Shown here: one piece after another, positions 18,762-29,161 of the stretch
Layout: every line of letters begins with the position of its first letter
How positions within the stretch are numbered: position 1 is the first letter of the stretch
Origin: Streptomyces pyxinae
GTDB lineage: Bacteria; Actinomycetota; Actinomycetes; Streptomycetales; Streptomycetaceae
Reading direction: 5' to 3'
DNA: 64,000 nucleotides
Assembly (NCBI RefSeq): GCF_024756275.1
Contig: NZ_JANUGQ010000014.1
Span: forward strand, 62,001-126,000
Notes under the pieces: generated by a model
Told to the model about the DNA's origin: nothing
Seen by the model: only the letters and a program-made list of their open reading frames with translations
Databases searched by the model: none
Program-made: the position numbers and the translations under genes

Positions 18762-19919
18762 ATGACCCTCACCACCCACACCTCACTCACCAAGGACCAG
18801 CTCGCGCTGGCCGGGGTCACCCTGGACTTCGCCCAGGAGCAGCTGGCCCCGCACGCGGTCGCCTGGGACCGGGAGAAGCACTTCCCGGTCGATGTGCTGC
18901 GCCGGGCGGCCGGGTTGGGCCTCGGCGGGGTCTATGTCCGCGAGGAGCACGGCGGTTCGGCGCTCGGCCGGGCCGACGGGGTGCTGGTCTTCGAGACCCT
19001 CGCCACCGGCTGCCCCTCCATCGCCGGCTACCTCTCCATCCACAACATGGTCGCCTGGATGATCGACCAGTACGGCGACGAGGCCCAGCGGCGGCGCTGG
19101 CTGCCCGCCCTCTGCCGGGCCGAACTGCTGGGCAGTTACTGCCTCACCGAGCCGGGCGCCGGCTCGGACGCGGCGGCGCTGGCCACCCGTGCCGAGCGGG
19201 ACGGGGACGGCTGGGTCCTCAGTGGCGTCAAGCAGTTCATCTCCGGCGCGGGGGCCACCGACGTCTATCTGGTGATGGCCAGGACCGGTGGCAGGGGCCC
19301 CGGCGGGATCTCCGCCTTCGTGGTGGAGCGGGACGACCCGGGACTGTCGTTCGGGCCCAATGAGCGGAAGATGGGCTGGAACGCCCAGCCGACCGCCCAG
19401 GTGATCCTGGACGGTGTCCGGCTCCCCGGCGACCGGCTGCTGGGCGCGGAGGGCGAGGGCTTCCGCATCGCCATGCGCGGGCTCAACGGCGGCCGGCTCG
19501 GGATCGCCGCCTGCTCGCTGGGCGGCGCCCGGTCCGCCCTGGACCGGACGCTCGCCCATCTGGCCGACCGGGAGGCGTTCGGCGCCCCGCTGCTGGAGGC
19601 CCAGGCCCTGCAGTTCCGGCTGGCGGACATGGCCACCGAGCTGGCCGCCGCCCGTGCCCTGGTCCGGCAGGCGGCCGAGGCGGTGGACCGGGGCGACCCG
19701 GCGGCCCCGCAGCTCTGCGCCATGGCCAAGCGGTTCGCCACCGACACCGGCTTCACCGTCGCGGACCGCGCCCTGCAGCTGCACGGCGGCTACGGATACC
19801 TGAGTGAGTACGGTATCGAGAAGATCGTCCGCGACCTGCGGGTCCACCAGATCCTGGAAGGAACCAACGAGATCATGCGCCTGATCGTCGCCCGCGGACT
19901 CACGGAGGTCCTGCGGTGA
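18762..19919 (+). CDS. acyl-CoA dehydrogenase (isobutyryl-CoA dehydrogenase)
   Basis: 385 residues, ATG 18762, five bp after mmsA. FAD-dependent oxidation of isobutyryl-CoA to methacrylyl-CoA is inferred from the operon. Seen: CLTEPGAGSDAAAL (FAD/substrate loop), FISGAGATDVYLVMART, the second signature DRALQLHGGYGYLSEYGIEK, and LEGTNEIMRL with the catalytic Glu. Its stop overlaps the next GTG start by 4 bp. Confidence 0.93.
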   Translation: MTLTTHTSLTKDQLALAGVTLDFAQEQLAPHAVAWDREKHFPVDVLRRAAGLGLGGVYVREEHGGSALGRADGVLVFETLATGCPSIAGYLSIHNMVAWMIDQYGDEAQRRRWLPALCRAELLGSYCLTEPGAGSDAAALATRAERDGDGWVLSGVKQFISGAGATDVYLVMARTGGRGPGGISAFVVERDDPGLSFGPNERKMGWNAQPTAQVILDGVRLPGDRLLGAEGEGFRIAMRGLNGGRLGIAACSLGGARSALDRTLAHLADREAFGAPLLEAQALQFRLADMATELAAARALVRQAAEAVDRGDPAAPQLCAMAKRFATDTGFTVADRALQLHGGYGYLSEYGIEKIVRDLRVHQILEGTNEIMRLIVARGLTEVLR

Positions 19920-21040
19920 GCGGAGGGACCGACGGAGCCGGCCGGGCCGGAGAGGCCACGGGAGCCGGCGGGGCCCCCGGGGAGCACGTACGGGTACGGA
20001 CCGGGGGGCGGGCCGGGTATCTGCTGCTCGACCGGCCCGGGGCGCTCAACGCGCTGACCCGGGCCATGGTGCGGCGGCTGGACGAGACACTCGCCGCCTG
20101 GGAGCACGACCCGGCCGTGGAGACCGTGGTGATCTCCGGGGCGGGCGAGCGCGGGCTGTGCGCGGGCGGTGACATCCGGGCCATCCACGCCGACGCCGTG
20201 GCGGGCGGCACCGGGTCGGCGGAGTTCTGGCGGGACGAGTACCGGCTCAACGCCCGGATCGCCCGCTTCCCCAAGCCGTATGTGGCGCTGATGGACGGCA
20301 TCGTGATGGGCGGCGGGGTCGGGGTCTCGGCGCACGGCAGCGTCCGGGTCGTCACCGAACGCTCCCGGGTGGCCATGCCGGAGACCGGCATCGGCTTCGT
20401 ACCGGACGTCGGCGGTACGTATCTGCTGGCGCTGGCCCCCGGCGAGCTGGGCACCCATCTCGCGCTGACCGGCACGGCGGTGGGCGCGGCGGACGCGCTG
20501 CTGTGCGGGCTAGCCGACCATTTCGTACCGTCCGGGGAGCTGGCCGCGCTGGCGGCCGAGCTGGCCGGGGAGCCGGTGCACGAGGTGCTGGAGCGCCATG
20601 TGCGGACCGCGCCGCCCGGGACCCTGGCGGCCGACCGGGAGTGGATCGACGCCTGTTACACCGGGGACTCGGTGGAGGAGATCGTCCGGCGGCTGCGTGC
20701 CTCGGGCGAGCCGGCCGCCAAGGAGGCGGCGGACACCCTGGCCGCCAAGTCGCCCACCTCGCTGAAGGTCACCCTGGCCGCGCTCCGGCGGGCCCGCGAA
20801 CTCGGGCCGCTGGAGCGGGTGCTGGAGCAGGAGTACCGGGTCTCGTGCGCGGCGCTGACCGCCCCGGACCTGGTGGAGGGCGTACGCGCCCAGGTCATCG
20901 ACAAGGACCGGTCGCCGCGCTGGTCCCCCGCCACGCTCGCGGAGGTCTCCGAGGCGGACGTGGCACGGTTCTTCGCCCCGCTCGGCGCCGCCGAACTGCG
21001 CCTGGGCGGTCCCGGTCCGGATCAGGAGGTGCCGTGGTGA
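19916..21040 (+). CDS. 3-hydroxyisobutyryl-CoA hydrolase (crotonase fold)
   Basis: 374 residues from GTG 19916 overlapping the previous stop. It releases 3-hydroxyisobutyrate from its CoA thioester. Crotonase oxyanion-hole regions AGGDIRAIHADA and DGIVMGGGVGVSAHG are present, and MPETGIGFVPDVGGTYLL matches the hydrolase (HIBCH) branch rather than hydratases. The first ~25 residues are a Gly/Ala-rich extension; a later start is possible but none has a better ribosome site. Confidence 0.9.
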   Translation: MSGGTDGAGRAGEATGAGGAPGEHVRVRTGGRAGYLLLDRPGALNALTRAMVRRLDETLAAWEHDPAVETVVISGAGERGLCAGGDIRAIHADAVAGGTGSAEFWRDEYRLNARIARFPKPYVALMDGIVMGGGVGVSAHGSVRVVTERSRVAMPETGIGFVPDVGGTYLLALAPGELGTHLALTGTAVGAADALLCGLADHFVPSGELAALAAELAGEPVHEVLERHVRTAPPGTLAADREWIDACYTGDSVEEIVRRLRASGEPAAKEAADTLAAKSPTSLKVTLAALRRARELGPLERVLEQEYRVSCAALTAPDLVEGVRAQVIDKDRSPRWSPATLAEVSEADVARFFAPLGAAELRLGGPGPDQEVPW

Positions 21041-21942
21041 GCAGCGTCGTCGCGTTCGTCGGACTCGGTCACATGGGCGGTCCGATGGCCGCTCATCTGG
21101 TGCGGGCCGGCCACCGGGTGGCCGGCTACGACCTGGTGCCCGACTGCCTCGCGGCCGCGAGTGCGGCGGGGGTGGAGCCGGCCCGTTCGGCGGCGGACGC
21201 CGTCGCCGGAGCCGATGTGGTGATCTCCATGCTGCCGGCCGGACGCCATGTGCTGGCGCTCTACCGGCAGGAGGGGGCGCTCGCCGCCGCCCGGCCGGGC
21301 ACCCTGTTCATCGACTGCTCGACCATCGACGTGGCCGACGCCCGGGCCGCCCACGAGGCGGCGGTCGCGGCCGGGCACCGCTCGCTGGACGCGCCGGTCT
21401 CCGGCGGGGTGGTGGGCGCCGAGGCGGCCACCCTGACCTTCATGGCGGGCGGCGGCGAGGCCGAGTTCGCCGCGGCCGAGCCCTATCTGTCGCTGATGGG
21501 CCGCCGGGTGGTGCACTGCGGGGCGGCCGGGGCCGGGCAGGCCGCGAAGATCTGCAACAACATGATCCTGGGCGTCTCGATGATCGCGGTGAGCGAGGCG
21601 TTCGTGCTGGGCGAGAGCCTGGGTCTGAGCCATCAGGCGCTTTACGACGTGGCCTCGGCCGCCTCCGGCCAGTGCTGGGCGCTCACCGTCAACTGCCCGG
21701 TGCCGGGCCCCGTACCGACCAGCCCCGCCAACCGGGACTACCGGCCCGGCTTCGCCGCCCCGCTGATGGCCAAGGACCTCGGGCTGGCCGCCAGTGCGCT
21801 GCGGGCCGGCGGGGTGTCGGCGCCGCTGGGCGAGAAGGCGGCCGAGCTGTACGCGGCCTTCGCCGCCGGTGACGGCGCCGGCCAGGACTTCTCCGGCATC
21901 GTCCGGGCCATTCGCGAACGGAAGGACGGAGAGCCGGCATGA
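21037..21942 (+). CDS. mmsB: 3-hydroxyisobutyrate dehydrogenase
   Basis: 301 residues. Two GTG codons lie at 21034 and 21037. I chose 21037 because it makes the usual GTGA overlap and sits 7 bp after GGAGG. It oxidises 3-hydroxyisobutyrate to methylmalonate semialdehyde with NAD+. N-terminal Rossmann motif FVGLGHMGGPMAAHLVRAGH, substrate loop DAPVSGGVVGAE, catalytic Lys in GAGQAAKICNNM, and C-terminal PLMAKDLGLA are all standard. Confidence 0.95.
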   Translation: MSSVVAFVGLGHMGGPMAAHLVRAGHRVAGYDLVPDCLAAASAAGVEPARSAADAVAGADVVISMLPAGRHVLALYRQEGALAAARPGTLFIDCSTIDVADARAAHEAAVAAGHRSLDAPVSGGVVGAEAATLTFMAGGGEAEFAAAEPYLSLMGRRVVHCGAAGAGQAAKICNNMILGVSMIAVSEAFVLGESLGLSHQALYDVASAASGQCWALTVNCPVPGPVPTSPANRDYRPGFAAPLMAKDLGLAASALRAGGVSAPLGEKAAELYAAFAAGDGAGQDFSGIVRAIRERKDGEPA

Positions 21943-22766
21943 CCGAGGAGAGGGACCACAGCGGCGTCCGGGAGCCGGCGACGGCGCCGTACGAGACGAT
22001 CCTGGTCGAGCGGGATCCGGAGAACGAGCGGGTCGCGGTGCTGACCCTCAACCGCCCCGAGGCGCTCAACGCCCTGAACCTCACGGTGATGGACGAGGTG
22101 GTGGCCGCCGCGGAGGCGCTCGACCGCGATCCGGGCGTGGGGTGCCTGATGATCACCGGCTCCGAGCGGGCGTTCGCGGCCGGGGCCGACATCAAGGAGA
22201 TGCGGCCGCGGGGCTACCCGGAGATGTATCTCACCGACTGGTTCACCGCCTGGGACCGGCTCGGTCAGGTGCGTACGCCCACGGTGGCGGCGGTCTCCGG
22301 GTACGCGCTGGGCGGCGGCTGCGAACTGGCCATGCTCTGCGACATCCTGCTCGCCGCCGACACCGCCGTCTTCGGCCAGCCGGAGATCAAGCTCGGGGTG
22401 ATCCCGGGCATCGGCGGGTCCCAGCGGCTCACCCGGGCGATCGGCAAGGCCAAGGCGATGGAACTCTGCCTGACCGGCCGGACGATGGACGCCGGGGAGG
22501 CCGAACGGGCCGGTCTGGTCTCCCGGATCGTGCCCGCCGGGGAACTGCGGGCCGAGGCGCTGGCGGTGGCGCGGACGGTGGCCGGGATGTCCAAGCCGGT
22601 GGCGATGATGGCCAAGGAGGCGGTGAACCGGGCCTTCGAGACCAGTCTCGCGGAGGGCGTCCGGTTCGAACGGCGGCTGTTCCACGCGCTGTTCGCCACG
22701 GCCGACCAGAAGGAGGGCATGGCGGCGTTCACCGAGAAGCGCCCGCCGGAGTTCACCCACCACTGA
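21939..22766 (+). CDS. enoyl-CoA hydratase (methacrylyl-CoA hydration)
   Basis: 275 residues, ATGA overlap with mmsB. Both catalytic glutamates of crotonase-type hydratases are present, in GYALGGGCELAMLCD and FGQPEIKLGVIPG, with AGADIKEM forming the oxyanion hole. In this operon it should hydrate methacrylyl-CoA to 3-hydroxyisobutyryl-CoA, which completes the isobutyryl-CoA to propionyl-CoA set. Last gene; a hairpin follows. Confidence 0.92.
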   Translation: MTEERDHSGVREPATAPYETILVERDPENERVAVLTLNRPEALNALNLTVMDEVVAAAEALDRDPGVGCLMITGSERAFAAGADIKEMRPRGYPEMYLTDWFTAWDRLGQVRTPTVAAVSGYALGGGCELAMLCDILLAADTAVFGQPEIKLGVIPGIGGSQRLTRAIGKAKAMELCLTGRTMDAGEAERAGLVSRIVPAGELRAEALAVARTVAGMSKPVAMMAKEAVNRAFETSLAEGVRFERRLFHALFATADQKEGMAAFTEKRPPEFTHH

Positions 22767-22768
22767 CC

Positions 22769-22783
22769 GACCGCCGAGCGGTC
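22769..22783. terminator. hairpin at end of valine catabolic operon
   Basis: GACCGC and GCGGTC pair around CGA two bp after the stop at 22766. Short but perfect; it lies between convergent genes. Confidence 0.5.
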
Positions 22784-22924
22784 AGGGCGGCGGGTACGGG
22801 CCAGGGGCCGGGCCTCCGGCCCGTACCCGGGCGCCGGGCCGGCCGCCCCGGCGGCCGCTGGTGCCCCGGGAGAAACCGGGGGCCGGGGCCGGGGATCAAG
22901 GGTCAGGGCCGGGGGCCGGGTGGG

Positions 22925-24331
22925 TCACCCGGGATCGCCGGCCACCGGGTAGGGGACGAAGGTGCTGCTGCGCTCGTCCACCGCGAGCGGACGGCCGAGC
23001 GGGGGTACGGCCCGCTGCGGGCAGTCCAGCCGCTCGCAGACCCGGCAGCCCATGCCGATCGGAGTGGCCGCCGCCGCGTTGTCGAGGTCGAGGCCGTCCG
23101 AGTAGACCAGCCGGGAGGCGTGGCGCAGCTCGCAGCCGAGCCCGATGGCGAAGGTCTTGCCGGGTTCGCCCCAGCCACCCCGGTGGCGGGTGACGGCACG
23201 GGCGGTCCAGAGGTAGCGCTGCCCGTCCGGCATGGCGGCGATCTGGACATGGATGCGGCCGGGCGCGGCGAACGCCTCGTAGACGTTCCACAGCGGGCAG
23301 GTGCCGCCGGCCCGGGAGAAGTGGAAGCCGGTGGCGGACTGGCGCTTGGACATGTTCCCCGCCCGGTCCACCCGGACGAAGGAGAACGGCACCCCGCGCA
23401 GCCGGGGGCGCTGAAGGGTGCTGAGGCGGTGGCAGACCGTCTCGTAGCCGAGGCCGAAGTGGTCGCAGAGGCGCTCGATGTCGTACCGGAACTCCTCGGC
23501 CGCCGTGTGGAAGGCGCGGTACGGGAGCACCAGCGCGGCGGCGAAGTGGTTGGCGATCCCGATGCGGGCCAGCGACCAGGCGGTGGAGCCGGCGGCGAAG
23601 TCCTCGGAGGCGAGCCGGGAGAGCTCCTCGTCGTACTCCAGGAAGGCCAGTTGGGTGGCCATCCGGAACGCCTGCTGGCCGGGGCGGAGCCTTCCGGCGA
23701 GGTGGAGGGTGCGGGTGGCCGGGTCGTAGTGGTGGAGGCGGTCGGTGCCGGTGGCGAGGCGGACGCCGTGCCGGTCGGCCAGCCGGACGGTGAGCGCCCG
23801 TACGGTCTCGCCGGGGCGGACGCCGGCGGCCCTGGCCAGCTCCTCGGCGGCCAGATCGGTGTCGTGCAGGTAGTTCTGCCGGCGGTAGAAGAACTCCCGG
23901 ATCTCCTCGTGCGGGGAGCGGGGCACCAGTTCCTCGTCCCGGTCCCGGCCCTCGGCCGCCTGGGCGAGCCGCTCCGCGAGCGCCTGGTTGCGCCGGCCGA
24001 GGTCGAGCAGGACCCCGGCCACGGCCGGCATCCGGGAGGCCAGCTCGGTCAGGTCGGACGGTGAGACCCGGGCGGCGGTCACCTCGGACGCCAGCGCCTC
24101 GCGGAGGTCCGCGACCAGCCGGCCGGTGTCCCGCTCCGAGAAGAAGCCGGGGTCCACGCCGAAGGTCTCGGTGAGCCGGAGCAGCACCGGAACGGTGAGC
24201 GGGCGGGCGTCGTGCTCCATCTGGTTGAGGTAGCTGGGCGAGATCGCCAGCAGCCGGGCCAGCTCGGCTTGGTTGAGCCGCCGCTCCTCGCGCAGCCGGC
24301 GCAGCCGCGCGCCCGCGTAGGTCCTGGCCAC
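22925..24331 (-). CDS. ramB: RamB-like regulator (XRE HTH, short-chain fatty acyl regulator family)
   Basis: 468 residues. The N-terminal XRE HTH is RLRRLREERRLNQAELARLLAISPSYLNQMEHDARPL (here residues 9-45). The middle is a metallopeptidase-like domain (IrrE/ImmA-type region around FLEYDEELSRLASEDFAAGS). The C-terminal domain (DUF2083 type) keeps four cysteines in CPLWNVYEAF, GLGCEL and CRVCERLDCPQR, likely binding a metal or cluster. RamB represses glyoxylate genes in Corynebacterium and Mycobacterium. Here it is divergent from aceA with a matching operator between, so the same role is very likely. Confidence 0.9.
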   Translation of the reverse strand: MARTYAGARLRRLREERRLNQAELARLLAISPSYLNQMEHDARPLTVPVLLRLTETFGVDPGFFSERDTGRLVADLREALASEVTAARVSPSDLTELASRMPAVAGVLLDLGRRNQALAERLAQAAEGRDRDEELVPRSPHEEIREFFYRRQNYLHDTDLAAEELARAAGVRPGETVRALTVRLADRHGVRLATGTDRLHHYDPATRTLHLAGRLRPGQQAFRMATQLAFLEYDEELSRLASEDFAAGSTAWSLARIGIANHFAAALVLPYRAFHTAAEEFRYDIERLCDHFGLGYETVCHRLSTLQRPRLRGVPFSFVRVDRAGNMSKRQSATGFHFSRAGGTCPLWNVYEAFAAPGRIHVQIAAMPDGQRYLWTARAVTRHRGGWGEPGKTFAIGLGCELRHASRLVYSDGLDLDNAAAATPIGMGCRVCERLDCPQRAVPPLGRPLAVDERSSTFVPYPVAGDPG

Positions 24332-24712
24332 CGTGGTTCCCTCCCGTGCCCCTCGCCGGTGATCAGCCTATGCGGGGAATCCCCGGAACGGGCCTTGGCA
24401 AAGTTGGCAAAAGTCGCCGCGAAGATTCGCACATCTTGGCATGGACCCATGGTTGATGACACTCCGTGCCACTGACACAGTCGTAGTGCGGCCCGCCGGA
24501 CCCGGCGAGCCGGAACGGCACCTCCGGGCGGATTTCCTGCCCTGACGTCGGCAATCCAGGGTGCCGGGCCGGTGGCCCCGCAGCATTGCTCAGCTCCGCG
24601 CCAGGGGGCGGGCCGGCGGGCCGCGAGAAAGTGAACGGCACTGGATGCCATTCGTTGGCACCGTTGGACGAGGGGCTCGCACGGCGAGCACGCGGCGAAC
24701 CGGGAGACGGTC
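24332..24712. other. ramB-aceA divergent regulatory region
   Basis: 381 bp with no protein-coding frame. It is less GC-rich than the genes and carries TTGGCAAAGTTGGCAAAAG at 24395-24413. Looser TTGGCA-type sequences occur near 24654. The aceA ribosome site GGGAGACGG lies just before ATG 24713. No riboswitch or RNA gene was recognised. Confidence 0.6.
24395..24413. promoter_or_regulatory. candidate RamB operator
   Basis: TTGGCAAAGTTGGCAAAAG contains two GGCAAA blocks 9 bp apart and resembles the RamB motif with AACTTTGCAAA known from Corynebacterium. It lies 64 bp upstream of the ramB start, fitting autoregulation and control of aceA. Confidence 0.5.
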
Positions 24713-26002
<1,290 letters not shown>

Positions 26003-26242
26003 AGAGGCCCGCCCCTCCGGAACCCGCCCACGCGGCTGTTCCGGGCCTCCGACGACCCGGCGGGGGCCGCACACCGTGCCCGTGCGGCCCCCGCCGGCCA
26101 CCTCCCCCGTACGGTCCCGCGCCATCCTGTGCGGTCGCGTGACCCCGTGCGGCCCCCGCGATCCCGTGCGGCCTCCCGAGGCCCTCCCCCTCGTCTCGCC
26201 CTCCCCTCCCCCTCAACACGCTCCCGCCGAGGAGAGATCCGT

Positions 26243-27829
26243 ATGACCATCACCGCGACCAGCACCGGCCATGTACAGGTCCTCGGGGCCCCCGGTGACC
26301 GCTTCGACGAGATCCTCACCCCCGCCGCGCTCGGCTTTCTCGCCCGGCTCGACGCGGCGTTCACCGGCCGGCGCGAACGGCTGCTCGCGGAGCGGCGGCG
26401 CAGGGCGGCCCGGCTGGCCTCCGGGATGCCGCTGGACTTCTCCCCCGCCACGGCCGCCGTGCGGGCCGAACGGGTCTGGCGGGTCGCCCCGGTGGCGCCC
26501 GGCCTCGCGGACCGCCGGGTGGAGATCACCGCGCCGCCCGAGCGGCGGGCGGCGGCCGGGGCGCTGCGCTCCGGAGCGGGCACCTGGGTCGCGGACCTCG
26601 CCGATGCCACCGCGCCCACCTGGGAGAACGTCATCGGCGGCCAACTGGTCCTGCGGGAGGCGGTGCTGGGCCGGATCGGGCCCGCCGGGCCGGGGGCGAC
26701 GGCCGCGGACCGGACCGCGACCGTGCTGGTCCGGCCGCGCGGCTGGCACCTCACCGAGGACCATCTGGTGGTGGACGGCCGGCCGCTGCCCGCCGCGCTG
26801 GTCGACTTCGGGCTGTACGTGTTCCACTGCGCCCGCCCGGCCATCGAGGCGGGGCGCGGCCCGTACTTCTCGCTCGGCAAGGTGGAGAACCGCTCCGAGG
26901 CCCGGCTCTGGAACGATGTCTTCCTGCTGGCCCAGGAGTCACTGGGGCTGGCGCGCGGCACGATCCGGGCCACCGTGGTGATCGACACGGTCACCGCCGC
27001 CTTCGAGATGGAGGAGATCCTCCACGAGCTGCGCGAGCACAGTGCCGGGCTCGCCCTCGGGCACCCGGACTATCTGTTCAGCCTGATCAAGAACTTCGCC
27101 CACCGGCCGGACTTCAGCCTGCCGGACCGGGCCCGGATCACCGCGACCGCGCCGTTCCTGCGGGCCCGTGCCGATCTGCTGGTCCGCACCTGCCACCGGC
27201 GGGGCGCCCATGCGATCGGCGCACCGGCGGACCGGGTGCCCGGGGCGGACCCGGCGGCCCACGAGGCCGCGCTCGCCGCCGTACGGCTGGACAAGGAGCG
27301 GGAGGCCGAGGACGGCTTCGACGGCTCCGGGGTGACCGGTCCGGAGCTCGTCCCGGTCTGCCGGGCGGCGTTCACCGGGGTGCTGGGCGACCGGCCGCAC
27401 CAGATCGAGCGGCTGCGGGACGATCTGGAGACCACCGCCGCCGCGCTGCTCTCGGTGCGCCGGACCGCCGGGCCGCCCAGCGACGCCGGGGTGCGCACCG
27501 CCGTCGCCGCCACCGTGCGCTACTTCGGCGCCTGGCTGCGCGGGCAGGGCACGGTGGAGCTGCACGGGCTGCGGCTCGACGCGGCCGGGGCCGAACTCGC
27601 CCGGGCGCAGGTCTGGCAGTGGCTGCGCCATGGCGCCGTCGGGCCCGAGCAGGTGCGGGAGATCCTGGACGAGGAGCTGGCCGCGCTCGGCGCCGCGTAT
27701 CCTTGGGCGGCGCTGGACGAGATCCGGGCGCTCTTCGAAGAGACCGTGACGGCGCGGGAGTTGCCGCCCTTCTTCACCGCCGCGGGGTACGCCGCCCGGC
27801 TGGTGCGGCGGGCCGCCGAGCCGGTGTGA
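26243..27829 (+). CDS. aceB: malate synthase A
   Basis: 528 residues, ATG 26243 with GGAGAGATCC upstream. Condenses glyoxylate with acetyl-CoA to malate. Seen: ENVIGGQLVLREAV, catalytic Arg in LVRPRGWHLTEDH, GRGPYFSLGKVENRSEARLW with Mg-binding Glu, and MEEILHELREHSAGL. The MSA isoform typically reads KMES at the SLGKVEN position, a small deviation. In-frame residues before 26243 are low-complexity and not part of the family. Confidence 0.94.
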   Translation: MTITATSTGHVQVLGAPGDRFDEILTPAALGFLARLDAAFTGRRERLLAERRRRAARLASGMPLDFSPATAAVRAERVWRVAPVAPGLADRRVEITAPPERRAAAGALRSGAGTWVADLADATAPTWENVIGGQLVLREAVLGRIGPAGPGATAADRTATVLVRPRGWHLTEDHLVVDGRPLPAALVDFGLYVFHCARPAIEAGRGPYFSLGKVENRSEARLWNDVFLLAQESLGLARGTIRATVVIDTVTAAFEMEEILHELREHSAGLALGHPDYLFSLIKNFAHRPDFSLPDRARITATAPFLRARADLLVRTCHRRGAHAIGAPADRVPGADPAAHEAALAAVRLDKEREAEDGFDGSGVTGPELVPVCRAAFTGVLGDRPHQIERLRDDLETTAAALLSVRRTAGPPSDAGVRTAVAATVRYFGAWLRGQGTVELHGLRLDAAGAELARAQVWQWLRHGAVGPEQVREILDEELAALGAAYPWAALDEIRALFEETVTARELPPFFTAAGYAARLVRRAAEPV

Positions 27830-28010
27830 GCCCGGCCCCGTCCAGCCGGGTGCGGCCGGGGCGCGGGAGCCGGGAACGGCGGCGGGTACGGGGACGGACG
27901 GCGATCCGTCCCATGGATGTCCGGGGCCATGTGCCCCGGGTACGACTCGGGCTGAGGGGCCCGGGTGAGCGGCCGGGGGCTGAGGGGCCCGAGGCTGCTG
28001 TGGAGAACGG

Positions 28011-28059
28011 GCGCGGAACGGCAGGGGTGCCGTTCCGCGCCCCTGCCGTTCCGCGCCCC
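28011..28059. terminator. dual-pairing inverted repeat between aceB and PPTase genes
   Basis: The arm GCGCGGAACGGCAGGGG (28011-28027) can pair over 13 bp with TGCCGTTCCGCGC (28028-28040). It can also pair over 17 bp with 28040-28056. This arises because TGCCGTTCCGCGCCCC is a perfect 16-bp tandem duplication (28028-28043, 28044-28059). It lies between convergent genes and is probably a bidirectional terminator. Nothing coding is seen in 27830-28196. Confidence 0.7.
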
Positions 28060-28084
28060 GGCACATCGGCGGCCCGGCGGGGGA

Positions 28085-28205
28085 ACCGGGCGAACTCCCG
28101 ACCGGTGGGCCGGAGTCAGTGTCCCCCGGGGCGAACTCGCCTCCAGGGGCCGGGAGTCGGTGGCCCACGGACGAACTTCCGTCCGGCGGCCCGGAGTCAG
28201 CGGCC
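28085..28205. repeat. three degenerate 40-41-bp tandem repeats
   Basis: GCGAACTC-type cores occur at 28090, 28131 and 28171, and GGAGTCAG/GGAGTCGG cores recur every 40 bp near 28113, 28153 and 28193. The last copy runs into the 3' end of the PPTase gene. Confidence 0.6.
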
Positions 28206-28931
28206 CGGGGCCGTCTCCCCGGCGCTGCGGAGTGCGATCGCGCCGGTGAAGCCCTCGGGCGCGACGACGTCCCGGAGGAGCCAGCCCGGACGCTCCTGGG
28301 CCGGGACCGGTCCGGTGCCGGCGTAACCGTCGCTCTCATGGGCCAGGCCGGTGCCGGTGCCCTTCAGATACGCCTCCTTGCGCACCCAGGCCCGGGCGAA
28401 CGCCGCCGGGTGGCCGCTCTCCGGCAGCGCGGCCAACTCCGCCTGCTCACGCGGGTGGAGGAAGGCGCGCAGATCGCTCAGCGAGCGGGCGGATGGGAGG
28501 GCCTCCACATCGGCGCCCACCGGAACGGCGGCGAAGGCCAGCAGGATCAGATGGCGGCTGTGCGAGAGCGAGAAGTGCGTCCCGGCGGGCACGGACACCG
28601 GTCGTCCGTTGGGCCCGCCGCAGACCGGGCAGGGCTGCCGGGCGAACCGTACCGCCGCCGGCGCGGTGTCCAGCAGCGGGCCGAGCAGCAGCCGCAGGGC
28701 GACATGGGCGGTGATGTACGCGGCCCGGTCCGCGTCCCGGACGAAGGCGGCGGCCCGGCGGCTCTCCTCGGCGTCGAGCAGCCCCGGGGCCAGCCGGGCG
28801 GCGGCCTCGCCCTGGGTCCGGGCGTCGGCGGTGCGGAGCACGACCGTGCCGCCGGCGGGCGGGGAGAGTGGCTCCAGGGGGTGGCGGAGATCGAGTTCCT
28901 GCGGCTGGAGCGGGGCGTCGGCTGCGGTCAC
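28197..28931 (-). CDS. 4'-phosphopantetheinyl transferase, Sfp type
   Basis: 244 residues from GTG 28931. It transfers phosphopantetheine from CoA to the Ser of carrier domains. Sfp/EntD-type motifs are HFSLSHSRHLILLA, VGADVEAL (Mg-binding Asp and Glu) and RAWVRKEAYLKGTGTGL. It is 230 bp downstream of the aryl carrier protein gene on the same strand and should activate that carrier and the NRPS T domains. The start lacks a good ribosome site, but no better in-frame start lies nearby. Confidence 0.9.
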   Translation of the reverse strand: MTAADAPLQPQELDLRHPLEPLSPPAGGTVVLRTADARTQGEAAARLAPGLLDAEESRRAAAFVRDADRAAYITAHVALRLLLGPLLDTAPAAVRFARQPCPVCGGPNGRPVSVPAGTHFSLSHSRHLILLAFAAVPVGADVEALPSARSLSDLRAFLHPREQAELAALPESGHPAAFARAWVRKEAYLKGTGTGLAHESDGYAGTGPVPAQERPGWLLRDVVAPEGFTGAIALRSAGETAPGR

Positions 28932-29161
28932 GGAACGATCATAATCACGCGACGTCCGTTCCTCACCGGCCGGTGACCGATCCGGGTCCCGGCCGACGGG
29001 CCGGCCGGTGGACCGGCCGGGAGCGTCCGGTGGACCGGCCGGCGGCGCCCCAACCCGTCCCGGCGCCCCGGCCGGTGGGCGACCGGGGCGCCGGGAGTCT
29101 CCGGGCCGGCACCGGCGCGGCACCGGCCCGGCGGGGAGGCCACCGTCCGGGCCGGGGGTGG

